A stretch of 64,000 nt of DNA from positions 1 through 64,000 of the forward strand of contig CANEVH010000016.1 of assembly GCA_947442105.1 (NCBI GenBank), written 5' to 3'. Numbering within the stretch: the stretch's first letter is position 1; every line of letters starts with the position of its first letter. A program made the position numbers and the translations under genes. Source of the stretch: Comamonadaceae bacterium (GTDB lineage Bacteria > Pseudomonadota > Gammaproteobacteria > Burkholderiales > Burkholderiaceae_C). Below the pieces are notes generated by a model. The model made no database searches and was not told the DNA's origin. It saw nothing but the letters and a program-made list of their open reading frames with translations. Positions 1 through 8,435 of this stretch are shown piece after piece.

Positions 1-80
1 CCACTGCGACTGCGCGACATGCGTTCAAGTTCGGCCATTACATCCGCCGTACACGACAGTGCCACAGCAACTCGTGCCAT
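1..80 (-). CDS. Possible IS630-type transposase, N-terminal 26 residues only (runs off left edge)
   Basis: A minus-strand reading frame opens with ATG at 78-80, preceded by a good ribosome site (GGAGAA at 85-90), and continues to the window edge. The peptide begins MARVAVALSC and contains LERMSRSRS. This resembles the N-terminal helix-turn-helix leader of IS630-family transposases, which often read LERWARSRS-like. The gene next to it stops abruptly at 125, which suits an insertion boundary. The identification rests on a very short stretch, so another DNA-binding protein remains possible. Confidence 0.45.
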   Translation of the reverse strand, partial: MARVAVALSCTADVMAELERMSRSRS

Positions 81-124
81 CGCATTCTCCTATGACTGAA
101 CATAGGGGTATCATAATACTATCG

Positions 125-448
125 TCAATAAATGCAATTAGACACTAGCACCATCATGGCGGCGGGTATCAACTTAGGCCAATACGAAGGCGCGCTGGTT
201 CGCAATACATCGCTGAACACAAAGCGCGCGACGTCGGTAAACAGCCAGATGGAAGTGGATGTTGCATACGAATACACCATGGCCACCGCCAGGCTGTTGT
301 GTGCCGCATCACCCCGGTGGCTGATCCAGTTGCCCAGGCCAATGGGCAAGGCGACCGCCCAAACGATGAGCAGGCGTTGCAGCAGGGGGCGGCGCTGCGC
401 AGGCGGCAACCAGGCGAAAAGTCGTTGAAGGTTCATCGGAGTGCGCAT
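125..448 (-). pseudogene. Truncated membrane sensor histidine kinase (LytS/YehU-like N-terminus)
   Basis: The frame encodes about 107 residues from ATG at 446-448 (a second ATG lies at 434-436). There is a hydrophobic segment near residues 24-35 (LLIVWAVALPIGLGNWI) and others further on, as in the N-terminal membrane domain of LytS-type histidine kinases common in Comamonadaceae. It ends with SNCIY and a stop about 45 bases from the start of the putative transposase. No dimerisation or ATPase domain follows, so the gene looks cut by an insertion. It may instead be a short membrane protein. It is the last gene of a minus-strand group that includes two other small membrane proteins. Confidence 0.5.
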
Positions 449-460
449 GGCGTTAAAGCG

Positions 461-505
461 GAAGAACTTGCATGGTGGGGGGCGCTTCGCGCCTTCATGG
501 AGGTT
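461..505 (-). repeat. Interspersed hairpin repeat, copy D
   Basis: Read on the minus strand this copy runs CATGAAGGCGCGAAGCGCC followed by a CATG and AAGTTCTTC, matching copies near 4.35, 6.9 and 14.6 kb. The central stem here is GGCGC/GCGCC instead of GGTGC/GCACC, so both arms changed together. It lies about 56 bases downstream of the end of the preceding minus-strand gene, in the same orientation as that gene, and upstream of the truncated kinase. Confidence 0.7.
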
Positions 506-560
506 GGTGCACAGAATAGCGCGAACTGGCGTAGGGCCGCCCAGTGGGGAAGCGCGCGGT

Positions 561-1055
561 TCACCGCGCATTCTTGAGCTTGAGCAAGGCCCAGGCTCTG
601 GCGTTCAGAATGCCGGAATACAGCCCATACAGCGCGCTGATGCCCACTACTGCGGCCATGTTGCGCAACTGTCCTGGCGCCATAGCGTCCGCCATGCCGA
701 TGGCGAACTTGGTCGCAAAGATCAGCATGAACAGGGCCATGGGCCACCAGCTACCGGGCACGGCAAAGCGCTTGGTTTGCGCGTCATAGGCGGCGCCCGG
801 CGGCGCAGCGCGCTGGCCCAGCACGAAGGTAACCAACAGACAGCCGCAAGCCCAGCTTGCGATCGCCAAGGCCAGCCACGGCGTGCCGCGCCATTGCTGG
901 GTAACACCCACGAGCGTGACCACGCTGAGCACAATATTCATCGCCAGCAAGCGACGGACCGATAACACACGCGCACGGGATTGCTGCAACCCAAGGGCCA
1001 CGAGAGCGAGCAGGATGATGGGCACATAAAAAGGAATCTGCTGGAAAACGTTCAT
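561..1055 (-). CDS. Small integral membrane protein, DUF6622-like
   Basis: The product has 164 residues from ATG at 1053-1055; longer upstream extensions in this frame overlap the next gene and look spurious. Four or five hydrophobic segments are visible (about residues 8-24, 40-60, 66-86, 112-130 and 135-152) and there are no catalytic motifs. It resembles the uncharacterised DUF6622 membrane family. It sits 10 bases after a DUF2306-like membrane gene, so both are probably translated from one message that begins at the alpha/beta hydrolase. The function is unknown; an inner-membrane location is inferred from hydrophobicity alone. Confidence 0.65.
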   Translation of the reverse strand: MNVFQQIPFYVPIILLALVALGLQQSRARVLSVRRLLAMNIVLSVVTLVGVTQQWRGTPWLALAIASWACGCLLVTFVLGQRAAPPGAAYDAQTKRFAVPGSWWPMALFMLIFATKFAIGMADAMAPGQLRNMAAVVGISALYGLYSGILNARAWALLKLKNAR

Positions 1056-1065
1056 TGCAAACCCC

Positions 1066-1479
1066 TTACATCCACGCGCGCAGGCCAGACCAGAGCAAAT
1101 TACCCAGGTAGCGGTGCGGGAGCAAGCTAAACGCCCCCGCCACGATGCAGGCGCTGAAATACAGCCATTGCATGGCGCGCCGATGGCCTTGAACATTGCC
1201 CGCGCGCAAGTGGGCGAACGCGCGGTACAAAAGTGCAAAGGTAAGCGGCACAAAAAGGTGGATGGGCGTGAAGCCGGCTATGTTTGGCAGCCCAAAGTCG
1301 CGGATAAACAGGCTGCTGAGGGCTGCGCCCAGCATGCAGGTAACAAAGGCGTAGCCCAGGGCGCGGTGCCACTGGGGGCGCACCGTGCGCCCTAGCCGCG
1401 CCCAAAGCGCAAAAGGACCGATCAGCAACGCGGTCAGCGCAGCGCTCATGTGGATGGCGATGGTGGGTGTCATTTGCAT
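1066..1479 (-). CDS. DUF2306-like inner-membrane protein
   Basis: The protein has 137 residues with four predicted membrane helices (about residues 10-27, 41-60, 72-90 and 107-125). Conserved-looking histidines occur at the helix edges (IAIHMSAALTALLIGP, QWHRALGYAF, GHRRAMQW, LPHRYLG). This helix-histidine pattern is typical of DUF2306 proteins, which look like small cytochrome b561-type membrane proteins, although haem binding is not shown. Two ATGs (1477-1479 and 1471-1473) are possible starts. It lies between the alpha/beta hydrolase and the DUF6622-like gene on the same strand with short gaps. Confidence 0.7.
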   Translation of the reverse strand: MQMTPTIAIHMSAALTALLIGPFALWARLGRTVRPQWHRALGYAFVTCMLGAALSSLFIRDFGLPNIAGFTPIHLFVPLTFALLYRAFAHLRAGNVQGHRRAMQWLYFSACIVAGAFSLLPHRYLGNLLWSGLRAWM

Positions 1480-1530
1480 GGGGTGGTTTCTCGTGACAGG
1501 ACAAAAAGTGCTTGAAGGTTCATAAGGGCA

Positions 1531-2718
1531 TCAGAGCATTTGGGCAAAAAACACCGCGATGGCGTCAAAAGCCTTTTGGCGTTCTGCTGGTGTGAACTGG
1601 GGGTTGGGCAAACCACCGCGCATCTGCGTGGCGGCCACCGTCTGTGCCACGGCTGCTGGCCAGGGAGACAGCCAGTCAAAATGCCCGGCGCTGGGGTGCG
1701 CAGACAAGCGGCAGCAGGTTTTGCAATAGTCCAACACGCGTTCGCTGTGGTAGCGGGGCGCCAAGACGCCATCATTGCCCGCCGTGGTCAAACCCACAGG
1801 AATCGCGATGCGCGCCAGACTCTCTGCGGTAAAGAGGGCAGCCACTGGCACGGCCAGGCTCACGGCGGCCACGCGGGCGTCGGGCCGCGGATCGGCGGCG
1901 GCGCTGCTGCTACTTCCGCCCCTACCGCCTTCCAGTACTTTCATACTTTCGGGCGCACGGTCCTCGGACAAGGCCTTTGCCGCCATGAACTGCGCCTTGC
2001 GCATCGCTTGTTGCACGGGCTTGTCGCCCAGACCGTTCAGGCAAAAGCCAATGTCATCCTCCAAGTTGCGGGCGCAGTGCTGCACCAGGTCTAGCATGCG
2101 CCACTGCGCACCGGCCAAGGCCAAACCGGTGACGCCACCGGCCGACATGCCGTGCACGCCTACGCGCTGGGTGTTGACTTGCGTTGACAACGCGGGGTCG
2201 TGGGCCACGGCGTCTAGGGTGTCAATCACATCGCTGGGGCGGGTGCGCCAGCTATCAGGCCCGGCCTTGCTGAAGTCCAGGTAGTTGTCGCCCCGGTGCA
2301 GGGGCTGCGCCACCACAAAACCGGCACGCATCAGGGTGAGCGCCAAGTCGTAGTCAGGCAACTGGCTGCCTGCGGTGCCATGCGACAACACAACCAGGCG
2401 GCGCTTTTCGGGTGCGGGCGCGGCAAGCAGCGGCGCATTCATCGCCACCTGCAAAGTCCACCGCCCCCGCTCCACGGTTTGCGCCACTGCTGCCGTGGGG
2501 TACAGCAAAGTAATGGGCATGTTGCCCGACTGCATCTCCCGCATGGCGACCTGGGCTTGGCCCGCGCCACCACACAGATACAAACCGAGCACCAAAGCCA
2601 AGCGTGGCCAGTTGGCCCGCTTTGGCTTGGTGTGCTGCGCGTCGGCTCGCTGCGCTAGCCCGCCAGTGCTTTGCATGCCGCAGTCAGTGCGTTGGTATTC
2701 CTTGCTTTTCGTATGCAC
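1531..2718 (-). CDS. Secreted alpha/beta hydrolase (dienelactone hydrolase/PAF-acetylhydrolase-like)
   Basis: A predicted periplasmic serine hydrolase of 395 residues. The GTG at 2716-2718 is chosen because AAGGAGAG sits just upstream; the longer frame to 2835 has no such site, and an ATG at 2674-2676 is also possible. A signal segment (LALVLGLYLCGGAGQAQ) follows about 40 polar residues. The fold signatures are the oxyanion strand LVVLSHGTAGS, the nucleophile elbow GVHGMSAGG (Ser), an acid strand with AGNDGVL and a terminal His in SAGHFDWLSPW. A Ser/Ala-rich insert (GGRGGSSSSAAADPRPDA) may be a loop. The substrate is unknown. It is first in a minus-strand group with the two small membrane proteins. 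Confidence 0.8.
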   Translation of the reverse strand: MHTKSKEYQRTDCGMQSTGGLAQRADAQHTKPKRANWPRLALVLGLYLCGGAGQAQVAMREMQSGNMPITLLYPTAAVAQTVERGRWTLQVAMNAPLLAAPAPEKRRLVVLSHGTAGSQLPDYDLALTLMRAGFVVAQPLHRGDNYLDFSKAGPDSWRTRPSDVIDTLDAVAHDPALSTQVNTQRVGVHGMSAGGVTGLALAGAQWRMLDLVQHCARNLEDDIGFCLNGLGDKPVQQAMRKAQFMAAKALSEDRAPESMKVLEGGRGGSSSSAAADPRPDARVAAVSLAVPVAALFTAESLARIAIPVGLTTAGNDGVLAPRYHSERVLDYCKTCCRLSAHPSAGHFDWLSPWPAAVAQTVAATQMRGGLPNPQFTPAERQKAFDAIAVFFAQML

Positions 2719-2994
2719 AGTGTTCTCTCCTTGGTAAAAAATGACCCTGCCCCATGGGTGAAAGCATCCGAGTGCCATCAATGCTTGGTTGTGGTGATGC
2801 CACGGAACGCGGGTGACGGAAGTCAGTGTCTGCAAACGCTACGCTGGTGGGAAGCTATGTGCGATGGACGCACGCTTTGGTAGCGCCAATGGCAGAAATC
2901 AGGCGCCAAGATGCCGCCCGCCCTGCCCTACCCCAGCGCTGCTGCGCGGCGTGTGCATGCAGGCGCTGTGGCTTGCGCAGCGCCTCGCCGGCCT

Positions 2995-4207
2995 TTACTT
3001 TGGTCCGTTGGGCATGCGCCCCACCCAGCTGCCGCGTACCACCCAGCTATAGGTAAGCAGCACGGCGGCAAACTTGGCAATCGGCCCCAGCGCCACAGCA
3101 AGCAGCAGCGTCTGCAAGGCAATCACCAGCGGCAGGTGTGCCAAGTACATCCAGTACGAGGCCTCGGCCAGCCAGCGGATGACCAGGCGTTCACGCGTGA
3201 TCAGCGCGCCGCAAAGGCCTGTGGCGCCCAGGCAAGCAAGCCACGCATAGGCCGATTGCCCAAGCAATGCAGCCATGCGTCGCACTGGCGGGTCGGGCAC
3301 CCAGGACGCCAGCTCGACCGCGTGCACACTCAAGCTCAGCGCCAGAGGGAAGATGAGGCAGGCTGCGGGCAGCGTCAGCCACCAGCGCCTACCCAGCCCC
3401 TGCATGGCCTGCGGCATAGCGACGCACGGCGCTCCAAACCCAAAAAACACCGCAAAATAGCCAAGCACGCGCGGCATGGGCAAGATGCCCGCCGAAGTCT
3501 CCGGCCCGAAGCCAGTCTGCATGCCAAACCCGTACATGGGGACAGACATCAACGCCGTGAGTGGCACCAGCCACAGCAGCGCCAGCGGCGTGGCCAACAG
3601 CAAGCCGCGCACCTGGGACGAAAGGCCCGAGGGCAAACGCAGGCCCACAGCCCAACGCTGCACCACGGGTGCAAGCAACGCGAAGGCCAGGGTCAGCCAG
3701 CAGAGAAACCACAAAAACCAGAGGTGACCGAAAAACGGGAACACCACCATCCCCACAACTGGACCCATGGCCTGCGCCTGCGCAAAGAGCCAGCGCGGCG
3801 CATCACCGCTTGTGGCCCACCACACGGCAGCCCAATGCAGCGGCAAGACCGTGAACAAAGCCAGGCCCAGCGGCAGGGCGATGCGCGCTGCCGCAACAGG
3901 GCGCGCATGCCACGGCGCTGCCAAAGCAAACCGGTGAAATAGCTGCTCAGAAGAAAGAAAAGCGGCATGCGAAAGCCATGGATTGCCGCGAAGGCGACGC
4001 CCAAAATTCGGACGAAACGCGGTCCTGCGGCACCCAGGGAATGCCGGCATAGGCCAGCATCGCGTGCAAAGCCAGCCCCAGCAGCATGGCCGCTGTGCGC
4101 AGCGCATCCAGGTGGTGCAGGCGAGCCGGGGCTTGGGAGGAGGGGGATACATAGTCGGCGAAGGCGAAAGCAGGGATGCTGATTTCCACCACGAGATTGA
4201 AAATCAC
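2995..4207 (-). pseudogene. Frameshifted acyltransferase-3 (OpgC/OafA-like) membrane protein
   Basis: Three overlapping minus-strand frames together spell one acyltransferase-3 protein. The N-terminal frame gives LHHLDALRTAAMLLGLALHA, the hallmark His/Asp-Arg start of the family. Near 4002 a missing G shifts it to the frame reading FAAIHGFRMPLFFLLSSYFT. Near 3880 a second shift leads to the long frame, which carries about eight membrane helices to the stop at 2995. The family acetylates or succinylates sugars in the envelope. Two shifts in 130 bases mean a decayed gene or assembly errors. The start is uncertain; GTG at 4205-4207 fits best. It is flanked by ribonuclease R upstream. Confidence 0.75.
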
Positions 4208-4271
4208 CCCTTTTTGCCCGCCCTGCGCCAGCCTACCGCCTGCCCTGAGAATCCTGCGCCGCGTCCTGGCA

Positions 4272-4315
4272 ACGCACGCGCCGCGCCCTTGGGACGTGGC
4301 GCGTGCGTGTTTTTG
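4272..4315 (+). terminator. GC-rich hairpin followed by T-run, plus-strand polarity
   Basis: The arms ACGCACGCGCC (4272-4282) and GGCGCGTGCGT (4298-4308) pair perfectly over 11 bases and are followed by GTTTTT on the plus strand. This is the form of an intrinsic terminator. The genes on both sides are on the minus strand, so its polarity is opposite to expected transcription. It may stop antisense transcription toward rnr or be a relic. Confidence 0.5.
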
Positions 4316-4330
4316 CTGGGTGCGCGTTAG

Positions 4331-4377
4331 CTTGAGAGAGCTTTCATGATGGAGGTGCTGCGCACCTTCATGAAAGT
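4331..4377 (-). repeat. Interspersed hairpin repeat, copy A
   Basis: Read on the minus strand it begins TGACTTTCATGAAGGTGC; the TGA is the rnr stop codon. The outer arms ACTTTCATG and CATGAAAG pair, as do the inner arms GGTGC and GCACC around a three-base loop. It is the most symmetric of the four copies and directly abuts the 3' end of rnr. Confidence 0.8.
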
Positions 4378-6605
4378 CAGCGCCGCGTGCGCGGCGTCTT
4401 GCTTTTGGCTGCGGCCTTTTTTTCTGCTGTCGCAGCCTTGGCGCTGGCGCCCTTGGCCGACTTTCCACGTGCGGTCTCCTGCGCTCGGCTGCCCCGGTTG
4501 CGTGGGCTGCGGTCAGCGTCTGAAGCCTTGTCGAGCAATGTCTTGGAGGTAAGCGGCTGGCCGTTTTGCACCAAGCGGAAATCGATCTTGCGACCGTCCA
4601 GGTCCACGCGGCTGACCTGGATGTCGACCCGCGTGCCAATGGCGTAGCGCATGCCGGTGCGCTCGCCGCGCAGCTCTTGGCGCACTTCGTCAAAGCGGAA
4701 GTATTCGCCGCCCAGCTCTGTGATGTGCACCAGGCCTTCAACGTACATGGCGTCCAGCGTCACAAACAGGCCAAACGAGGTGGCCGAGGTGACCACACCG
4801 CTGTATTCCTCGCCCAAGTGCTCGTACATGTACTTGCACTTGAGCCAGGCTTCCACATCGCGGCTGGCCTCGTCGGCGCGGCGCTCATTGGCGCTGCAAT
4901 GCAGGCCCGCCGCCTCCCAGGCCAGGTTTTCGGCACTGGCCTTTTTGGGCTTGGCGCCTACCTCTTGCGCCTTGGCGGCCTTGCCTTTTTCCAGGCGGCG
5001 CGCCAGCTTGGCGTGCGCTTCGCCCGGAATCGGCAACGCTGGCAAGTGGTATTTGGCGTTGGCCAGCACGGCTTTGATCACCCGGTGCACCAGCAAGTCG
5101 GGGTAGCGCCGGATCGGGCTGGTAAAGTGGGTATAGGCGTCAAACGCCAAACCAAAGTGGCCGTTGTTGCCGGGCGTGTAAATCGCCTGTTGCATGGAGC
5201 GCAGCAGCATGGAATGGATTTGCGCGGCATCGGGCCGGTCTTTGGTGGCGTTGGCAATCGCCTGAAACTCGCCCGGCTTGGGCGTGTCGCTCACATTCAA
5301 TCCAATGCCCATGGCCTTGAGGTAGGCCCGAAGCGCCTCCACTTTCTCCGCCGTCGGTCCTTCGTGCACCCGAAACAGGCCCGCGTGCTTGCTCTGCGCA
5401 ATAAAGTCCGCGCTGCACACATTGGCCGCAAGCATGGCCTCTTCGATCAGCTTGTGCGCGACGTTGCGGGTGCGCGGCATGATTTTTTCGATGCGCCCGT
5501 TTTCGTCGCACACGATTTGCGTTTCGGTGGTCTCAAAGTCCACCGCGCCACGGCGCTGGCGCGACTTGAGCAGCGACTCGTAAACCCCATGCAAATTGAG
5601 CAAATCCCCCACCAAGGCCTTGCGTTTTTGCGCCTCCGGTCCGCGGGTATTGCCCAGTATGGCCGCGACCTCGTTGTAGGTGAAACGCGCATGGCTCCAC
5701 ATCACGGCCGAATAGAACTGGTAGGCGCTGACCTCGCCGTCGAGCGTCACGAACATATCGCACACCATGCACAAACGCTCTACCTCAGGCTTCAAAGAGC
5801 ACAGGCCGTTGGAGAGCTTTTCCGGCAGCATGGGAATCACCCGGCGCGGAAAGTACACGCTGGTGGCCCGGTCATAGGCGTCGATGTCGATGGCCGATCC
5901 GTTTTCCACGTAGTGGCTCACATCCGCAATGGCGACAAGCAAGCGCCAGCCCTTCACCGCAGACTTGCCGCGCCCCTGGGTGGCAGGCTCGCAATAGACG
6001 GCGTCGTCAAAGTCGCGCGCGTCTTCCCCGTCAATCGTGACCAGGGGAATATCGGTCAAATCAACGCGGTGGGCGTGGTCTTGCGGGCGCACCGCATCCG
6101 GCAGGCTTTTGGCAAGTGCCATGCAGGCCACGGAGAACTCATGGGGCACACTGTACTTGCGCACCGCAATTTCGATTTCCATGCCCGGGTCGTCCACTTC
6201 ACCCAGCACCTCTTGCACGCGGCCTACCGGCTGGCCAAACAGAGCGGGCGGCTCGGTGAGTTGCACCACCACGACTTGGCCGGTCTTGGCGTTGCCCGTA
6301 CCACCGCGCGGGATCAAAATGTCCTGGCCGTAGCGCTTGTCCTCGGGCGCCACCAACCAAACGCCACTCTCTTGCAACAGGCGGCCAATGATGGGTTGGG
6401 TCGACCGCTCCACAATTTCCACCACCCGGCCCTCCGGGCGACCGCGGCGATCACTGCGGACAATGCGCGCTTTCACACGGTCTTTGTGCAAGACGGCACG
6501 CATCTCGTTGGGGGGCAAATAGATGTCTGGGCCTCCGTCATCGCGCGACACGAATCCGTGTCCATCGCGGTGGCCTTGCACAACACCTTCGACTTCGTCC
6601 AGCAA
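4377..6605 (-). CDS. rnr: Ribonuclease R, 3'-5' exoribonuclease
   Basis: A processive hydrolytic exoribonuclease of about 742 residues acting on structured RNA. Domains in order: cold-shock OB domains (about residues 5-160; GHRDGHGFVSRDDGGPD, IYLPPNEMRAVLHKDRV), an RNB catalytic domain (about 190-520) with the acidic motif IDGEDARDFDDAV that binds magnesium, an S1 domain (about 620-705) and a basic Lys/Ala/Ser tail. The only upstream ATG (6681-6683) lies inside the tRNA-Leu gene on the opposite strand. The TTG at 6603-6605, giving LLDEVEGVVQGHRDG, is therefore taken as the start because relatives begin near there; no clear Shine-Dalgarno precedes it. The stop merges with repeat copy A. Confidence 0.92.
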   Translation of the reverse strand: MLDEVEGVVQGHRDGHGFVSRDDGGPDIYLPPNEMRAVLHKDRVKARIVRSDRRGRPEGRVVEIVERSTQPIIGRLLQESGVWLVAPEDKRYGQDILIPRGGTGNAKTGQVVVVQLTEPPALFGQPVGRVQEVLGEVDDPGMEIEIAVRKYSVPHEFSVACMALAKSLPDAVRPQDHAHRVDLTDIPLVTIDGEDARDFDDAVYCEPATQGRGKSAVKGWRLLVAIADVSHYVENGSAIDIDAYDRATSVYFPRRVIPMLPEKLSNGLCSLKPEVERLCMVCDMFVTLDGEVSAYQFYSAVMWSHARFTYNEVAAILGNTRGPEAQKRKALVGDLLNLHGVYESLLKSRQRRGAVDFETTETQIVCDENGRIEKIMPRTRNVAHKLIEEAMLAANVCSADFIAQSKHAGLFRVHEGPTAEKVEALRAYLKAMGIGLNVSDTPKPGEFQAIANATKDRPDAAQIHSMLLRSMQQAIYTPGNNGHFGLAFDAYTHFTSPIRRYPDLLVHRVIKAVLANAKYHLPALPIPGEAHAKLARRLEKGKAAKAQEVGAKPKKASAENLAWEAAGLHCSANERRADEASRDVEAWLKCKYMYEHLGEEYSGVVTSATSFGLFVTLDAMYVEGLVHITELGGEYFRFDEVRQELRGERTGMRYAIGTRVDIQVSRVDLDGRKIDFRLVQNGQPLTSKTLLDKASDADRSPRNRGSRAQETARGKSAKGASAKAATAEKKAAAKSKTPRTRR

Positions 6606-6655
6606 GCCGCTGGTTTGACTAACTTGTTTGATACAATTGCTCTCTTTCCTGAAAT

Positions 6656-6740
<85 letters not shown>

Positions 6741-6884
6741 AATTTTCTGTTTTCTTTGCGGGCGCAATGCTTGCAAAGCGAGAGATAAGAAAGAAGATCA
6801 AGGCCCCAGCGCCCCTGAGTCTACGGTAGTTTGTCGGCACACTCACGGTGGTGAGCGCATACTTCAACATTTAGAAGACCAGCT

Positions 6885-6939
6885 AACTTTCATGAAGGTG
6901 CGCAGCACCCGCAGTCACGAGAGTTCTTCCACGTCAGCG
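6885..6939 (+). repeat. Interspersed hairpin repeat, copy B
   Basis: It begins TAACTTTCATGAAGGTGCG, matching copy A base for base over this stretch, then GCACCCGCAGTCACGAGAG and GTTCTTCCACGTCA. The 3' outer arm is degraded compared with copies A and C. It lies 145 bases downstream of tRNA-Leu in the same orientation. The rest of 6741-6980 shows no gene. Confidence 0.75.
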
Positions 6940-6980
6940 TACGCGAGCCAAACAGGCTGCCTGCTACTAATCCACATATA

Positions 6981-7011
6981 AAAAAACCGCTTTGGAAACA
7001 AAGCGGTTTTT
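6981..7011. terminator. Bidirectional intrinsic terminator
   Basis: AAAACCGCTTT (5' arm) and AAAGCGGTTTT (3' arm) form a perfect hairpin with an A-run before and a T-run after. It therefore works in both directions, ending tRNA-Thr transcription from the right and tRNA-Leu transcription from the left. Confidence 0.88.
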
Positions 7012-7020
7012 ACATTTGCG

Positions 7021-7096
7021 TGGTGCCGATTATCGGATTCGAACTGATGACCTACCGCTTACAAGGCGGTTGCTCTACCAACTGAGCTAAATCGGC
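7021..7096 (-). tRNA. tRNA-Thr(TGT)
   Basis: A 76-base gene on the minus strand with encoded CCA. The acceptor arms GCCGATT and AATCGGC pair, the anticodon arm is CCGCC-TTGTAA-GCGG type with anticodon TGT, and GTTCGAATC is the T-loop. It decodes ACA threonine codons. TAGAAT 13 bases upstream is a possible -10. The strong terminator follows 10 bases downstream. Confidence 0.96.
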
Positions 7097-7181
7097 GCGT
7101 TATCCATTCTACTCCGAGGTCGATTCAAGGCGCCCCGAAAAACGGCGCTAAAGACAGCATATTTGGTGGCGCCTGTAACGC

Positions 7182-7673
7182 CTATTTCACTCGCTTCAGT
7201 GAGGGGCGAGGAGGCGTTGGCGGTTTCGGGTCGGTATCTTTTGCGCTGTCGTCGGGCGTTACGATAGCCCTCAAGGGTGGCGTTGATTCAGGCGCTGCGG
7301 TGGGGGAACGAGCGATTGCAGGCTTGGCGCGCAACAGATCGTCGGGGCTTGCGGTCTCCACCGGGAATGTCATTCCTTGGCCGTTTTCGCGGGCGTAAAT
7401 GGCGGACACCCGACCGAGTGGGACACAAATGTCACGCGCCACGCCACCAAATCGGGCCTTGAACTCTATGTAATCGTTGCCCAAGGACAAACTGCTAGTA
7501 GCACCCATGCTGACGTTGAGCACAATCTCACCGTTTTGCACAAACTCCTGAGGGACACGCACCGTCCCATCCACCGCCACCACGATAAACGGCGTGCAGT
7601 TGTTGTCAACACACCAGTCGTACATGGCGCGAACCAGATAAGGGCGGGTGGATGTCGTGGACGGGGCTTGCAT
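7182..7673 (-). CDS. sspB: ClpXP adaptor SspB
   Basis: An adaptor that delivers ssrA-tagged peptides from stalled ribosomes to the ClpXP protease. It has 163 residues: a folded substrate-binding domain to about residue 105 (STRPYLVRAMYDWCVDNNCTPFIVV, VSMGATSSLSLGNDYIEFKARFGG), a flexible Pro/Ala/Thr-rich linker, then the C-terminal ClpX-docking peptide PPRPSLKRVK, equivalent to the RPALRVVK tail of E. coli SspB. It follows sspA on the same strand, the usual pairing. The 44-base gap between them holds a GGCGCC-loop-GGCGCC hairpin. Confidence 0.93.
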   Translation of the reverse strand: MQAPSTTSTRPYLVRAMYDWCVDNNCTPFIVVAVDGTVRVPQEFVQNGEIVLNVSMGATSSLSLGNDYIEFKARFGGVARDICVPLGRVSAIYARENGQGMTFPVETASPDDLLRAKPAIARSPTAAPESTPPLRAIVTPDDSAKDTDPKPPTPPRPSLKRVK

Positions 7674-7717
7674 AAGGCCTGGGTTTGAGGGCGAGGTTGG
7701 GCGCCTTGCTGGGCGCC

Positions 7718-8329
7718 TTATTTGCGCATGACCTTTTCAGAGGGCGTGAGCGCTTCAATGTATGCCGGACGCGAAAAAATACGTTCTGCATATTTGAGCA
7801 AGGGCGCAGCATTTTTACTCAGATCAATGCCGTAGTACTCCAGGCGCCACAGCAGCGGTGCAATGGCAACGTCCAACATGGAGAAGCTATCGCCCATCAT
7901 GAACTTGTTTTTCAGGAACACCGGAGCGAGCTGGGTCAAGCGGTCACGAATGTGGGCGCGGGCTTTTTCCAGCGCTTTTTCATTGCCTTTGCTGCTGCGC
8001 GACTCCAGCGTAGTGACGTGCACAAACAATTCCTTCTCGAAATTGAGCAAAAACAAGCGCACGCGGGCGCGGTCCACTGGGTCCCCAGGCATCAGCTGGG
8101 GGTGCGGGAAGCGCTCATCAATGTACTCGTTGATGATGTTGGACTCGTACAAGATCAAATCACGCTCGACCAGAATAGGTACCTGGCCGTAGGGGTTCAT
8201 CACATTGATGTCCTCGGGCTTGTTGTACAGATCGACGTCACGGATCTCAAAGTCCATGCCTTTTTCGAACAGCACGAAACGGCAGCGGTGAGAAAACGGG
8301 CAGGTGGTTCCTGAATACAGCACCATCAT
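7718..8329 (-). CDS. sspA: Stringent starvation protein A, GST-fold RNA polymerase-associated regulator
   Basis: 203 residues with an N-terminal thioredoxin-like GST domain (MVLYSGTTCPFSHRCRFVLFEKG) and a helical C-terminal domain (from about residue 85). The conserved stretch NPYGQVPILVERDLILYESNIINEYIDERFPHP, read in short pieces (PYGQVPILVER, ESNIINEYI), matches SspA. The family binds RNA polymerase during stationary phase and acid stress and lacks glutathione transferase activity. It is cotranscribed with sspB. AGGAG stands upstream of the paired ATGs at 8324-8329. Confidence 0.92.
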   Translation of the reverse strand: MMVLYSGTTCPFSHRCRFVLFEKGMDFEIRDVDLYNKPEDINVMNPYGQVPILVERDLILYESNIINEYIDERFPHPQLMPGDPVDRARVRLFLLNFEKELFVHVTTLESRSSKGNEKALEKARAHIRDRLTQLAPVFLKNKFMMGDSFSMLDVAIAPLLWRLEYYGIDLSKNAAPLLKYAERIFSRPAYIEALTPSEKVMRK

Positions 8330-8343
8330 GGCGGGGGACTCCT

Positions 8344-8384
8344 AAAAAATAAAAAGAGTGGGCTGCATTTGGCGAGCCCACTCT
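8344..8384 (-). terminator. Intrinsic terminator of the petABC operon
   Basis: AGAGTGGGCT and AGCCCACTCT (8355-8384) form a perfect ten-base stem with a ten-base loop. On the minus strand it is followed by a T-rich run (8344-8354). It lies 52 bases past the cytochrome c1 stop and just before the sspA ribosome site. Confidence 0.9.
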
Positions 8385-8435
8385 GTGACGAGCGACAACC
8401 GAAAACCACGGTTGCGCAAGGGATTGGGGTGCTGC

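Noticed and set aside
2911-3942. 343-codon plus-strand frame opposite the acyltransferase
   Set aside because: Low-complexity Gln/Arg/His sequence without domains, antisense to the membrane protein frames.
7690-7725. Terminator between sspA and sspB
   Set aside because: A GGCGCC hairpin exists, but the T-rich side is on the plus strand, while the genes are on the minus strand; it is probably not a terminator for them.
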